Below, piece after piece: positions 56,435 to 64,000 of a stretch of DNA of 64,000 nt. This stretch comes from Formosa sp. Hel1_31_208 (lineage in GTDB: Bacteria; Bacteroidota; Bacteroidia; Flavobacteriales; Flavobacteriaceae). The notes beneath the pieces were generated by a model. It saw nothing but the letters and a program-made list of their open reading frames with translations. It did no database searches and was not told where the DNA came from. Location: contig NZ_LT629733.1 of NCBI RefSeq assembly GCF_900104785.1, positions 2,450,501 to 2,514,500 of the forward strand, given 5' to 3'. The translations under genes were made by a program, and so were the position numbers. Each line of letters starts with the position of its first letter. The stretch's first letter is position 1.

Positions 56435-56872
56435 ATGGCATTAATCAATTGTAAGGAATGTAAACAAGAAATAAGCAGTAATGCGGATAAATGTCCTTAT
56501 TGCGGAAATAAAATGAAAAAGGGCGGATATGGTTGTGGAACTATGATTATTATTGGAATTGTAATTTGGATAGCGATACAAATAATCAGTGGGAATTCTG
56601 ACAGTGGAGGAATTATTACGGATGAACAGACTTACTCACAAAGTTGGAGGTCACCACAGGGAACTGAATTTACTGAAATCGGCAGAATCATAGTTACAAA
56701 CGGAATTAAGGTATGCGGAGAATATTACGTGAAAGAAATTGAATTGAACGAATACGTAATTGCGTGTAGTTCTGACGGAACAACTTGGGACTATTTTGTT
56801 GTTTATACAAGTCTGGAGAAAATTTATCGAGCGAATGACGAAATGGAATCTAAATTGAATCCGCCAAGATAG
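56435..56872 (+). CDS. Zinc-ribbon membrane protein, unknown
   Basis: A 145-aa protein. An N-terminal zinc ribbon (NCKECKQEISSNADKCPYCG, Cys-x2-Cys ... Cys-x2-Cys) is followed by a membrane helix (TMIIIGIVIWIAIQII) and a soluble C-terminal domain of about 80 aa (IIVTNGIKVCGEYYVKEIEL). It is the only gene of cassette 3. No function can be assigned. Confidence 0.65.
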   Translation: MALINCKECKQEISSNADKCPYCGNKMKKGGYGCGTMIIIGIVIWIAIQIISGNSDSGGIITDEQTYSQSWRSPQGTEFTEIGRIIVTNGIKVCGEYYVKEIELNEYVIACSSDGTTWDYFVVYTSLEKIYRANDEMESKLNPPR

Positions 56873-56893
56873 AATTGAAAATAAAACACGATT

Positions 56894-56963
56894 TGCCAAC
56901 ACCGTGTATAATTAATTGCTTGTTCTCGCCTACTTCTGAAAATTACACCCACACATTATACAC
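56894..56963 (+). repeat. Terminal attC-like site, right core missing
   Basis: TGCCAAC (56894-56900), ACC, GTGTATAAT (56904-56912) pairs with ATTATACAC (56955-56963). The expected GTTGG core after it is absent; instead, TATA leads straight into the element's ACATT core. The IME end has thus been cut into or built upon this site. Confidence 0.55.
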
Positions 56964-56972
56964 TATAACATT
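56930..56972. other. attR (element right end)
   Basis: The core ACATT at 56968-56972 is preceded by TTACACCCACAC, an approximate inverse of the GTGT-rich arm at attL, and followed on the comM side by ACTTATGGTATGGTG. The half-sites fit serine-integrase attP arms. Confidence 0.7.
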
Positions 56973-57809
56973 ACTTATGGTATGGTGCGGACTTCGAAAT
57001 GGCCGTTGTGACATCAAGCCAGAATGTGCCTTCACTCGCCCTACAACCGAATGAATTTTAGTCGTTTCTAAAGCTTCATGCAAGGTCATTGGTGGCAAAA
57101 TACTAGGCAAACGTTTTGCAAGCATTGTTTTTCCTGCACCTGGTGGACCAATTAAAATGATGTTATGACCACCTGCCGCTGCTATTTCCATGCAGCGCTT
57201 GATACTTTCCTGACCTTTAACATCACTAAAATCAAATTCAGGGAAATTGAGACTTTTATTAAACTCTTCTCGAGTATTGATAATTGTTTGCTCTAAAGGT
57301 TCGTCTTTATTAAAATAATTGATAACCTGAGTGATATTATCGACACCAAATACCTCTAAACCATCTACAATAGCCGCCTCTTTAGCGTTTGACTTCGGAA
57401 GAATAAAGCCTTTATACCCCTCTTCTTTAGCCTTGATAGCAATAGGAAGTGCGCCTTTGATAGGTTGCAAATTTCCGTCGAGTGATAATTCGCCCATAAT
57501 AAGATATTGATCGATGTCTTCAGCCTTAATCTGCTTAGAAGCCACAAGAATGCCAATAGCTAAAGTAAGATCATAAGCCGAACCCTCTTTACGTAAATCG
57601 GCAGGAGACATATTGATAATAATCTTCTTTCCTGGAATTTTATAACCATTGTTTTGAAGTGCAGCAGCAATGCGAAAATTACTTTCTTTAATTGCATTAT
57701 CTGGAAGACCAACCAAATGATACCCAATACCAGAGTCGACATTAACCTCAACGGTTATCGTTGTCGCTTCAACCCCAAAAACAGCACTTCCAAAAACTTT
57801 CTTAAGCAT
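56943..57809 (-). pseudogene. comM: comM (yifB) N-terminal part, cut off by the mobile element
   Basis: This 288-aa fragment has the ChlI-like N-terminal domain (VEVNVDSGIGYHLVGLPDNA, INMSPADLRKEGSAYDLTLA) and AAA+ Walker A (ILIGPPGAGKTMLAKRLPS). The comM frame continues to HHTISN, then the element end adds VIVYNVWV and a stop. The Walker B and C-terminal part is at 44605-45330. The junction residue order and codon phase show that this is insertion, not decay. Confidence 0.95.
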
Positions 57810-58115
57810 GCGTAGAAATATTTCTATAAATATAGAAAATAATCTACCACATAAAGATTGATACCTCGAAAATATAAACTTTTATAATCTTACAATATCA
57901 ATCACGGCTTCCCTAGAGTTCCATATGGATACTGAAGTAATCTGGCGTAATGCGAAGCAATACCATTAATAGCATTAATTGTTTTCATAAGTAATGAGTT
58001 TAAAATAAATTAAGCTATAAATCAGCATTTTAAGATAGAAGTTAAATTTACAAATACTTTTACAATCAGATCGTTTTATTAATTTCTATCTTAGAAGCGT
58101 CAACAATGTAACGCT
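57810..58115. other. 306-bp intergenic region upstream of comM
   Basis: This is the longest gene-free stretch in the window. It is AT-rich and separates the divergent comM and DASS genes. I see no convincing promoter box. A 28-codon frame on the minus strand (57902-57988, MKTINAINGIASHYARLLQ...) could be a remnant or leader peptide, but there is no support for it. Confidence 0.5.
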
Positions 58116-59588
58116 ATGAGTTTCACAAAACGTATTGGATTGGTTTTAGGGCCTCTACTTTTTGCTTTAATTCTTTTATTTTTTAGACCTGATGGTCTGT
58201 CTGCACAGGCTAATGCCATACTTGCATCAACGGTATGGATTGCGATTTGGTGGATTACAGAAGCCATTCCTATTGCAGTAACCGCTTTACTGCCTATTGT
58301 ATTATTTCCTCTGTCTGGCGGATTAGACCTCCCTACTACAACTGGTGCTTTTGGACATAAGTATGTGTTTTTATATTTGGGCGGATTTATCATTGCAATA
58401 GCCATTGAAAAATGGAATTTACACAAACGTATCGCACTTAACATCATTCATATTATTGGTACTGATGTTCGTAAAATCATCCTAGGGTTCATGGTAGCAA
58501 CGGCTTTTTTGTCCATGTGGATCTCCAATACTGCAACTTCTGTTATGATGTTACCTATTGGTATTGCCATTATTAAACAACTTAAAGACAATCCAAATAC
58601 CCTTGAAAATGAAAATCTTATCTTCGGAAAAGCGCTCATGCTCGCCATCGCTTACAGTGCATCTATTGGAGGTATAGGTACATTAATTGGCACACCCCCT
58701 AATCTTGTATTAGCAGGAGTTATCTCTGATATTTATGACTACGAAATTACCTTTTCACAATGGTTTATATTTGGATTTCCAATTTCGATTCTTTTGCTTT
58801 TTATCTGTTGGAAATATCTCACACGATTTGCATTTACCTTTAAACAAACAGAGTTTCCTGGTGGAAAACAAGAAATAAAACGGCTTTTAAAATTACTTGG
58901 AACTATTAGTTATGAAGAAAAAATTGTAGCTTTTGTTTTCGGTCTCACCGCCTTTTGCTGGATCACGCGTTCGTTTCTTTTAAAAGGTCTTCTGCCTACC
59001 GTTGACGACACCATTATTGCGGTCTTTTTTGCGATTATCTTGTTTTTAATCCCAACAAAATCTAAAACACAACAGATTATTAATTGGGAAGAAGCTGTTA
59101 AACTGCCTTGGGGAATTATATTACTTTTTGGAGGTGGTATGGCTTTAGCCAAAGGGTTTGAAACTAGCGGACTCGCGGCATGGATTGGAAGTCAAATGAC
59201 GACCCTAGCTGGCATAACTACAATTTTGTTGATTTTCTTGCTAATAGCAGCGGTCAACTTCTTAACGGAAATCACCTCTAATCTAGCTACAACAGCCATG
59301 TTATTACCTGTTCTTGCGCCAATGGCACTCATTGTAGATATTCACCCATTTGTATTAATGGTTGCAGCAGCAGTTGCTGCCTCTTGTGCTTTTATGCTGC
59401 CTGTGGCGACACCTCCAAATGCAGTGGTATTTGGGTCTGGTTATTTGCGAATACCAGATATGGTAAGCAAAGGCATCGTCATGAATATTATATCCATTAT
59501 CGTAGTGACGCTTTTTGTTTACTTTTTACTTCCTGAAGTTTGGGATATCGTAATTGAAGGATTTCCAGCCGACTTAAAAGCGCATTAA
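58116..59588 (+). CDS. DASS (SLC13) family anion/Na+ dicarboxylate symporter
   Basis: A 490-aa membrane transporter with about 12 helices. The two substrate-binding re-entrant loops are SMWISNTATSVMMLPIGIAI and TEITSNLATTAMLLPVLAPM, the SNT-type motifs of the DASS family. YSASIGGIGTLIGTPPNLVLA and LPVATPPNAVVFGSG are typical as well. It likely imports C4-dicarboxylates or similar anions with Na+. It overlaps the convergent hydrolase gene by 4 bp. Confidence 0.92.
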   Translation: MSFTKRIGLVLGPLLFALILLFFRPDGLSAQANAILASTVWIAIWWITEAIPIAVTALLPIVLFPLSGGLDLPTTTGAFGHKYVFLYLGGFIIAIAIEKWNLHKRIALNIIHIIGTDVRKIILGFMVATAFLSMWISNTATSVMMLPIGIAIIKQLKDNPNTLENENLIFGKALMLAIAYSASIGGIGTLIGTPPNLVLAGVISDIYDYEITFSQWFIFGFPISILLLFICWKYLTRFAFTFKQTEFPGGKQEIKRLLKLLGTISYEEKIVAFVFGLTAFCWITRSFLLKGLLPTVDDTIIAVFFAIILFLIPTKSKTQQIINWEEAVKLPWGIILLFGGGMALAKGFETSGLAAWIGSQMTTLAGITTILLIFLLIAAVNFLTEITSNLATTAMLLPVLAPMALIVDIHPFVLMVAAAVAASCAFMLPVATPPNAVVFGSGYLRIPDMVSKGIVMNIISIIVVTLFVYFLLPEVWDIVIEGFPADLKAH

Positions 59589-60550
59589 TCACGAAATTGT
59601 GTTGCAAATTCTAAAGCACGTTTCTCATTGTAGTAAAAACCTCCTTTTTGAATAAACCCAACATGACCTCCATATTTTGGCATTTCTAAATATACGTAGG
59701 CGTTATTTTTAGCTTCTTTTATAGGATAACATTCATGAGATAAGAATGAATCATTTAAAGCGTTTATAATCAAAGTAGGCACCTTGATATTGTGTAAGAA
59801 TTGTACGCTACTTGCCTTTTGATAATAATCTGAAGCATCAGCAAAACCATGTGCTTTAGACGTATATACCTCATCAAAATCTCTTAAAGTTTTAATTGAA
59901 TTAATTTCTGTAATACTTATATTATCAGGAAATTGCCTAATTTTAACTTTTAATTTATCCACCAAGTGTTGCTTAAACCTGATAGCGAAAGCCTTGTTCT
60001 TTGCCTTGTGCAATTCATTCGCTGAACCTGTGAGATGAACAGGTACTGATATCGAAATAGCAGACTTAATTTCCTTTGGAATTTCTCGATCTTCACCTAA
60101 ATATTTTAAGGTAATATTGCCTCCTAAACTTATGCCTTTAATATAAATTTTCGAATAGCCTTTATTGAGAATACAATGCTGGACTACATCATCGAGATCA
60201 TCAGTAGCTCCAGAGTGGTAACTATGGTAATAACGATTATCTTCTCCACTACAACCTCTGAAATTCACACATACTGCATCAATGCTATTTTGATTGAACA
60301 ATTTAGCTGCTCCTGTCACATATGGTCGTTGCGCATGACCTTCTAATCCGTGAAGTAAGATAATCACAGCATCAGACTTTCGCTCGGCATAACTCCAATC
60401 TAAGTCTAAAAAATCTTGGTCGCGGGTTTCTATGCGTTCCCGCTGTTGCTTTAATCCATTAACCTTTCTTATCAACCCAGAATACACGGTAGCTATAAAT
60501 CCGTTTTTGAACTGAAATGGTGGTTTAAAGCATGATTCTAATAGTGGCAT
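59585..60550 (-). CDS. YheT-family alpha/beta-hydrolase
   Basis: A 321-aa hydrolase. The N-terminus contains the YheT-type LLHGLEGHAQRPYVTG and VNFRGCSGEDNRYYHSYH. The nucleophile Ser is in KGISLGGNITLKYLG, the acid probably in NALNDSFL, and the His in YGGHVGFI. Family members (ABHD1/3-like) are esterases or lipases with poorly known substrates. It is 14 bp downstream of the CocE-like gene. Confidence 0.88.
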   Translation of the reverse strand: MPLLESCFKPPFQFKNGFIATVYSGLIRKVNGLKQQRERIETRDQDFLDLDWSYAERKSDAVIILLHGLEGHAQRPYVTGAAKLFNQNSIDAVCVNFRGCSGEDNRYYHSYHSGATDDLDDVVQHCILNKGYSKIYIKGISLGGNITLKYLGEDREIPKEIKSAISISVPVHLTGSANELHKAKNKAFAIRFKQHLVDKLKVKIRQFPDNISITEINSIKTLRDFDEVYTSKAHGFADASDYYQKASSVQFLHNIKVPTLIINALNDSFLSHECYPIKEAKNNAYVYLEMPKYGGHVGFIQKGGFYYNEKRALEFATQFRD

Positions 60551-60564
60551 TTAATAGTCTTGAA

Positions 60565-62448
60565 TTACTTTAAAATCGTAAACTCAATAGATGAATCGCT
60601 ATAAACCTTATGCGTTTGTGCTTTAAAATCTTCAGCCTTGGCTTCAAATATATTATCAACATAAGTTTGAGGATTTGCATCTATATAAGGAAAAAATGTG
60701 CTCTGCACTTGCACCTGAATCTTATGCCCCTTCTTAAAAGTATGAAATACATCCTGCAGCTTTATATTCACGGCCGTCTTTTGGTTTGGCACAAAAGGCT
60801 CCGGATTACTCATGCTATTTCTAAAACGTCCTCGCAACACTTCACTTCTCACCATCATATGATAGTTACTCAGCTTTAAGTGATCCTGAACATCATCGGT
60901 GTTTTCTGTATCTGCAGGAAATACATCAATCACTTTTACAATCCAATCTGCAGCATTTCCTGTGGTTGATACATTCAGTTTCGCTAATATATCACCAGAC
61001 AAGGTCATATCGTCTTCTAATAGTTCTGTTTCAAACGTGAGCACATCTGGTCGCCGAGACACAAAACGTTGATCATCAGTCATAAACTTTCTTGGTGTAA
61101 ATACAACCTTAATATCTTCGGTATATGGTACTGGTTTTTTAGGATCACTCACAAAATCTGAAGTCGCTATCATACGATTCGCCTGTTGTGTTAGCTTTTC
61201 GTAAGGCTGCATGAAGTATGTTTCTTTTGACATATTTTCTGGTGGCCAAGAATCAAAACTCACCCATTCTTTTTTACCTGTGTCGAACATTTGAGCTTCT
61301 GGCAGATTTGGTGCTCCTTGACCATCTCCTTTTAAGAAATGATTAAAGAAAGGTGTTTCAATTTCTTTCTGAAAATAATCTGAAATGTTATCTCCGAAAT
61401 GAATATTACCAACTAACTGACGTTCTCTCGTTCTTGACCAATCCCCATGACTCCATGGGCCAAATACTATGGCATTATAATTATCGCTGTTGTTTTCAAT
61501 ACTTTGATAAGTAGAAAACGGACCGTATAAATCTTCAGCATCAAACAAACCTCCCACAATCAATGTTGCTGGTTTAATATCTTTTAAATGTTGTATAATC
61601 CCTCTACTCTGCCAAAATTCATCATAATTAGGATGCGTTTTAATCTGTTGATAGAATACATTATTTTCATCATAATAGGTGTCAAGATTACTCAAAGGCC
61701 CAGCATCTAAGAAGAACTGGTATTGATCTTCAGTTCCAATATCTGGAGTTTCATACCAAGCTTCTTTAACTGGGTTGTCTTTCATATAGCCGAAAACAGC
61801 CGTTGCTCGCCAATAGCTTAGTAAGAATGCACCATTATGAATAAAATCATCAAAATAGAAATCTCCTATACAGGCTTGTGGTGACGACGCTTTTAACGCT
61901 GGATGTTCAGACAATACCGAATAGGTTGCGTAAAAACCAGGATAAGAAATTCCCCAAGTTCCAACATTCCCGTTGTTATTCTCTACATTATTGACTAGCC
62001 ATTCAATAGTATCGTAGGTATCGCTAGCTTCATCAGTTTGATCACCTGTTTTATTTGGAATGTAGGCTCTCATATTGTCATATAATCCTTCGCTGTTCCA
62101 ACGTCCACGAACATCTTGATAAACAATAATATTTCCTTCTTCCATCAAGTATTTGTTAGGACCAATTTTTTCTCTAAACTCATTTTCACCATATGGTCTA
62201 CAACTATACGGTGTTCGCATCATAATCATAGGATAGGTTATAGAGGTGTCTTTAGGCGCGTAGATTGTAGTGTGTAATTTGATACCATCGCGCATCTCAA
62301 TCATTACTTCTTGTTTGTTGTAGTTATCTTTAACGTAAGTGCTTTTAACATTTTCAGAAGCTACTGTTTCTGTTAAAGGTGTCTCAGTTCGCTTGCAGCT
62401 CGTCAATGTAAATGCTATTAAAGCGAGGATATAAATCTTTTTAATCAT
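60565..62448 (-). CDS. CocE/NonD-family hydrolase, lipoprotein
   Basis: A 627-aa protein with lipoprotein signal (MIKKIYILALIAFTLTSCKR). The catalytic alpha/beta domain has the nucleophile in TWGISYPGFYATY, with FDAEDLYG and FGPWSHGDW holding the acid and His. A C-terminal jelly-roll domain follows (FETELLEDDMTLSGDILAKL). It belongs to the X-Pro dipeptidyl-peptidase/cocaine-esterase class (S15), so it acts on acyl esters, amides or peptides outside the cytoplasm. The ATG at 62448 is chosen over 62484 because it opens the signal peptide. Confidence 0.9.
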   Translation of the reverse strand: MIKKIYILALIAFTLTSCKRTETPLTETVASENVKSTYVKDNYNKQEVMIEMRDGIKLHTTIYAPKDTSITYPMIMMRTPYSCRPYGENEFREKIGPNKYLMEEGNIIVYQDVRGRWNSEGLYDNMRAYIPNKTGDQTDEASDTYDTIEWLVNNVENNNGNVGTWGISYPGFYATYSVLSEHPALKASSPQACIGDFYFDDFIHNGAFLLSYWRATAVFGYMKDNPVKEAWYETPDIGTEDQYQFFLDAGPLSNLDTYYDENNVFYQQIKTHPNYDEFWQSRGIIQHLKDIKPATLIVGGLFDAEDLYGPFSTYQSIENNSDNYNAIVFGPWSHGDWSRTRERQLVGNIHFGDNISDYFQKEIETPFFNHFLKGDGQGAPNLPEAQMFDTGKKEWVSFDSWPPENMSKETYFMQPYEKLTQQANRMIATSDFVSDPKKPVPYTEDIKVVFTPRKFMTDDQRFVSRRPDVLTFETELLEDDMTLSGDILAKLNVSTTGNAADWIVKVIDVFPADTENTDDVQDHLKLSNYHMMVRSEVLRGRFRNSMSNPEPFVPNQKTAVNIKLQDVFHTFKKGHKIQVQVQSTFFPYIDANPQTYVDNIFEAKAEDFKAQTHKVYSDSSIEFTILK

Positions 62449-62513
62449 GGTTGGTGAATTTTTAGAAAGGCTAAAGATAACCATTCTTTAACTTTCAAAA
62501 TCGAAATGAAATG

Positions 62514-64000
62514 TTAAGACACTCCCAAAGAGGTGAACTTAAAAGTTTTACCATTAAATAAACCTTTATCACTTAATTTAAGGGAAGGAATCACCAATAA
62601 AGCCATAAACGATAAGGTCATATATGGCGCATGTAACTTACTGCCAAGTCTTTTTGCCATCATATTTAATTCGGCATAATCTCTTGCAATTGTTCTTCCA
62701 TCTTGATCACTCATGATTCCTGCAACAGGCAATGGAACAATCTTTTCTTCGGAATTAGAGACCGCACAAATACCTCCTTTATTCTCAATAATAAGATTCA
62801 CTGCTTTACAAATCATCTCATCAGACACCCCAACGGCAATAATATTGTGTGAATCATGTCCTACAGACGATGCAATTGCTCCAACTTTTATTCCGAAGTT
62901 CTTAATAAATGCCATTGCTGGTGCAGCATCTTTATATCTATTAACAACGGTCATCTTTAAGATATCTTTATGGGAATTAGAAATCAAATTACCGCCTTCA
63001 ACAGTCACATCAGCTATGAGTTCATTAGTCACCAATTGCCCTTCTAGAGCTTCAATCACTCTTATTTTTTGACTTTCAGAAGCAACTCTAAAATCTAACG
63101 GTTCCTTAATACGGGTATTAAAGTTATTATGATTGTCAAATGGAATAGACACCAATTTAGAGTGTCCATTATCACTAACCAACTCCCCATTAATATAAGT
63201 TTGCATCACTCTGAAGCTTATTAAATCTTCAACAACGATACAATCTGCCGGCTGACCAACCTGTAACAATCCCACATCGAGATTATAATGCTCGACAGGA
63301 TTAACACATGCCGCTTGTAATACTTTAAACACGTCTATCTCTTTAGCTACAGCTCTTGCACAAAGTTTATTGATATGGTCAATGATAAGATCATCAGGAT
63401 GTTTATCATCGCTACAAAACATCATATGCTCGTAATGTTCTGGCAGCAAATCAATTAATGCTTCAAAATTTTTGGCCGCACTCCCCTCTCTAATAAGGAT
63501 TTTCATTCCTTTTTGGAGTTTTTCTAAGCCTTCTTCATAAGTAAAGCATTCATGATCAGTTGTAATACCTGCACTTATGTATTTACTTATATCATCTCCA
63601 ATAACACCTGGTGCATGTCCGTCGATTGGTTTATTATAATACTTAGCCCATTCTATTTTTTTTAAAACCTCATCATCATCAAATAGCACACCTGGATAAT
63701 TCATCATTTCGGCTAGAAATTTAATATCAGGGTTGACCAATAGTGATTTAACCCCTTCTGAATCAATAATAGCACCAGCAGATTCAAAAGATGTGGCTGG
63801 CACACAAGATGGTGCTCCGAAGTTAAATTTAAAAGGCGTTTGCTTCCCGTTATTAATCATAAAGTTCACGCCATCAATTCCAAGTACATTAGCAATTTCA
63901 TGCGGATCAGATACTGTTGCCACCGTACCGTGATTGACGGCAATTCTAGCAAATTCACTAGGCACCAACATAGAGCTTTCGATATGAATATGTGCATCTA
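62514..64000 (-). CDS. ade: Adenine deaminase (partial, runs past window end)
   Basis: An amidohydrolase whose 5' end lies outside the window. At the edge the frame reads [18 protein letters not shown], then [20 protein letters not shown], the diagnostic adenine deaminase start. Later come [31 protein letters not shown], and the C-terminal [13 protein letters not shown]. It converts adenine to hypoxanthine and ammonia. About 110 aa or fewer of the N-terminus are missing here; the gene itself appears intact. Confidence 0.93.
   Translation of the reverse strand, partial: DAHIHIESSMLVPSEFARIAVNHGTVATVSDPHEIANVLGIDGVNFMINNGKQTPFKFNFGAPSCVPATSFESAGAIIDSEGVKSLLVNPDIKFLAEMMNYPGVLFDDDEVLKKIEWAKYYNKPIDGHAPGVIGDDISKYISAGITTDHECFTYEEGLEKLQKGMKILIREGSAAKNFEALIDLLPEHYEHMMFCSDDKHPDDLIIDHINKLCARAVAKEIDVFKVLQAACVNPVEHYNLDVGLLQVGQPADCIVVEDLISFRVMQTYINGELVSDNGHSKLVSIPFDNHNNFNTRIKEPLDFRVASESQKIRVIEALEGQLVTNELIADVTVEGGNLISNSHKDILKMTVVNRYKDAAPAMAFIKNFGIKVGAIASSVGHDSHNIIAVGVSDEMICKAVNLIIENKGGICAVSNSEEKIVPLPVAGIMSDQDGRTIARDYAELNMMAKRLGSKLHAPYMTLSFMALLVIPSLKLSDKGLFNGKTFKFTSLGVS

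Larger units (their letters stand above)
45302..56972. mobile_element. Integrative (probably mobilizable) element in comM, about 11.67 kb
   Basis: The element lies between two copies of the 5-bp core ACATT (45302-45306 and 56968-56972). Removing one core plus the insert rebuilds comM exactly: ...HTISN joins VALVGGG... in frame. It encodes a large serine recombinase beside the left end, a small resolvase, a ribbon-helix-helix protein and a minimal HUH endonuclease. This set fits an integrative mobilizable element rather than a Tn7-like island. Cargo includes secreted proteins and three cassette-like modules bounded by attC-like palindromes. Mobility is inferred, not shown. Confidence 0.9.

Noticed and set aside
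56651-56902. 83-codon minus-strand frame in cassette 3
   Set aside because: It lies antisense to the zinc-ribbon gene and begins within the palindrome; it looks like a chance frame.
45302-56972. Tn7-like (AbaR-type) island in comM
   Set aside because: No TniA/B/C-like transposition genes or Tn7-type terminal repeats; a large serine recombinase sits at the end instead.
45302-56972. Prophage
   Set aside because: No capsid, terminase, portal or tail genes; the element is too small and carries HUH/RHH mobilisation-type genes.
44605-57809. comM split as a sequencing or assembly error, or gradual gene decay
   Set aside because: Both halves are intact up to the same codon, share a 5-bp core, and flank a coherent element with an integrase at the expected end.
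57902-57988. 28-codon frame upstream of comM
   Set aside because: No ribosome-binding signal, no recognised similarity and no neighbour relation; listed only as a note in the intergenic entry.
1-64000. CRISPR arrays, tRNA and rRNA genes
   Set aside because: No regularly spaced repeats, cloverleaf-like segments or rRNA-like conserved stretches were seen anywhere in the window.

Overview
The window looks like chromosome of a marine member of the Flavobacteriaceae (Bacteroidota). The evidence is low G+C, many TAnnTTTG-type -7 promoter boxes, a green-tuned proteorhodopsin next to a blh carotenoid-cleavage gene, a scattered menaquinone (men) locus, DUF2490 and DUF2891 proteins, and tricorn-like S41 peptidases. 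No rRNA, tRNA or CRISPR array was seen.

Layout. 0-4.4 kb: acyl-CoA carboxylase beta subunit, MFS transporter, M24 peptidase. 4.5-22 kb: the men locus (menE, menC, menA, menB, menD, an isochorismate synthase and a hotdog thioesterase) mixed with a CPBP protease, a sterol-desaturase-like hydroxylase, an SDR, a UPF0173 hydrolase, a CvfB-like S1 protein, a tricorn-like protease and a small GIY-YIG-like protein. 22-34.5 kb: small enzymes, an rRNA methyltransferase, divergent proteorhodopsin and blh, dnaK, serine dehydratase, panB and a pseudouridine synthase. 34.5-44.6 kb: a histidine kinase with a membrane partner, then an apparent operon of a second tricorn-like protease, an Nramp-fold transporter without the usual metal ligands, and 5-oxoprolinase PxpABC. 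57.8-64 kb: a DASS transporter, two alpha/beta hydrolases and an adenine deaminase that runs off the window.

The accessory region is an 11.67-kb element (about 45302-56972) inserted inside comM (yifB, Mg-chelatase-like helicase). The two comM parts lie on the minus strand at 56943-57809 (N-terminal) and 44605-45330 (C-terminal). Joining them at a shared 5-bp core (ACATT) restores the comM frame exactly. The element encodes a large serine recombinase next to the left end, a small resolvase, a ribbon-helix-helix protein and a minimal HUH Rep/relaxase-like protein. It therefore resembles an integrative mobilizable element. It also carries several secreted or membrane proteins of unknown role.

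Its right half holds three promoter-poor cargo modules in one orientation: (1) a PLD nuclease with a J-domain plus two TPR proteins; (2) a Nudix hydrolase, a MazG-like pyrophosphatase and an McrB-N/HNH nuclease with overlapping frames; (3) a zinc-ribbon membrane protein. They are delimited by imperfect palindromes built like integron attC sites (CCAAC-GTATAN ... NTATAC-GTTGG). The first 8-10 bases of each module are complementary to the inverse core at its own 3' end and not to its neighbour's, which is the signature of circular cassettes inserted by G/TT cleavage. Modules 1 and 2 look like candidate anti-phage systems. No integron integrase is present in the window.
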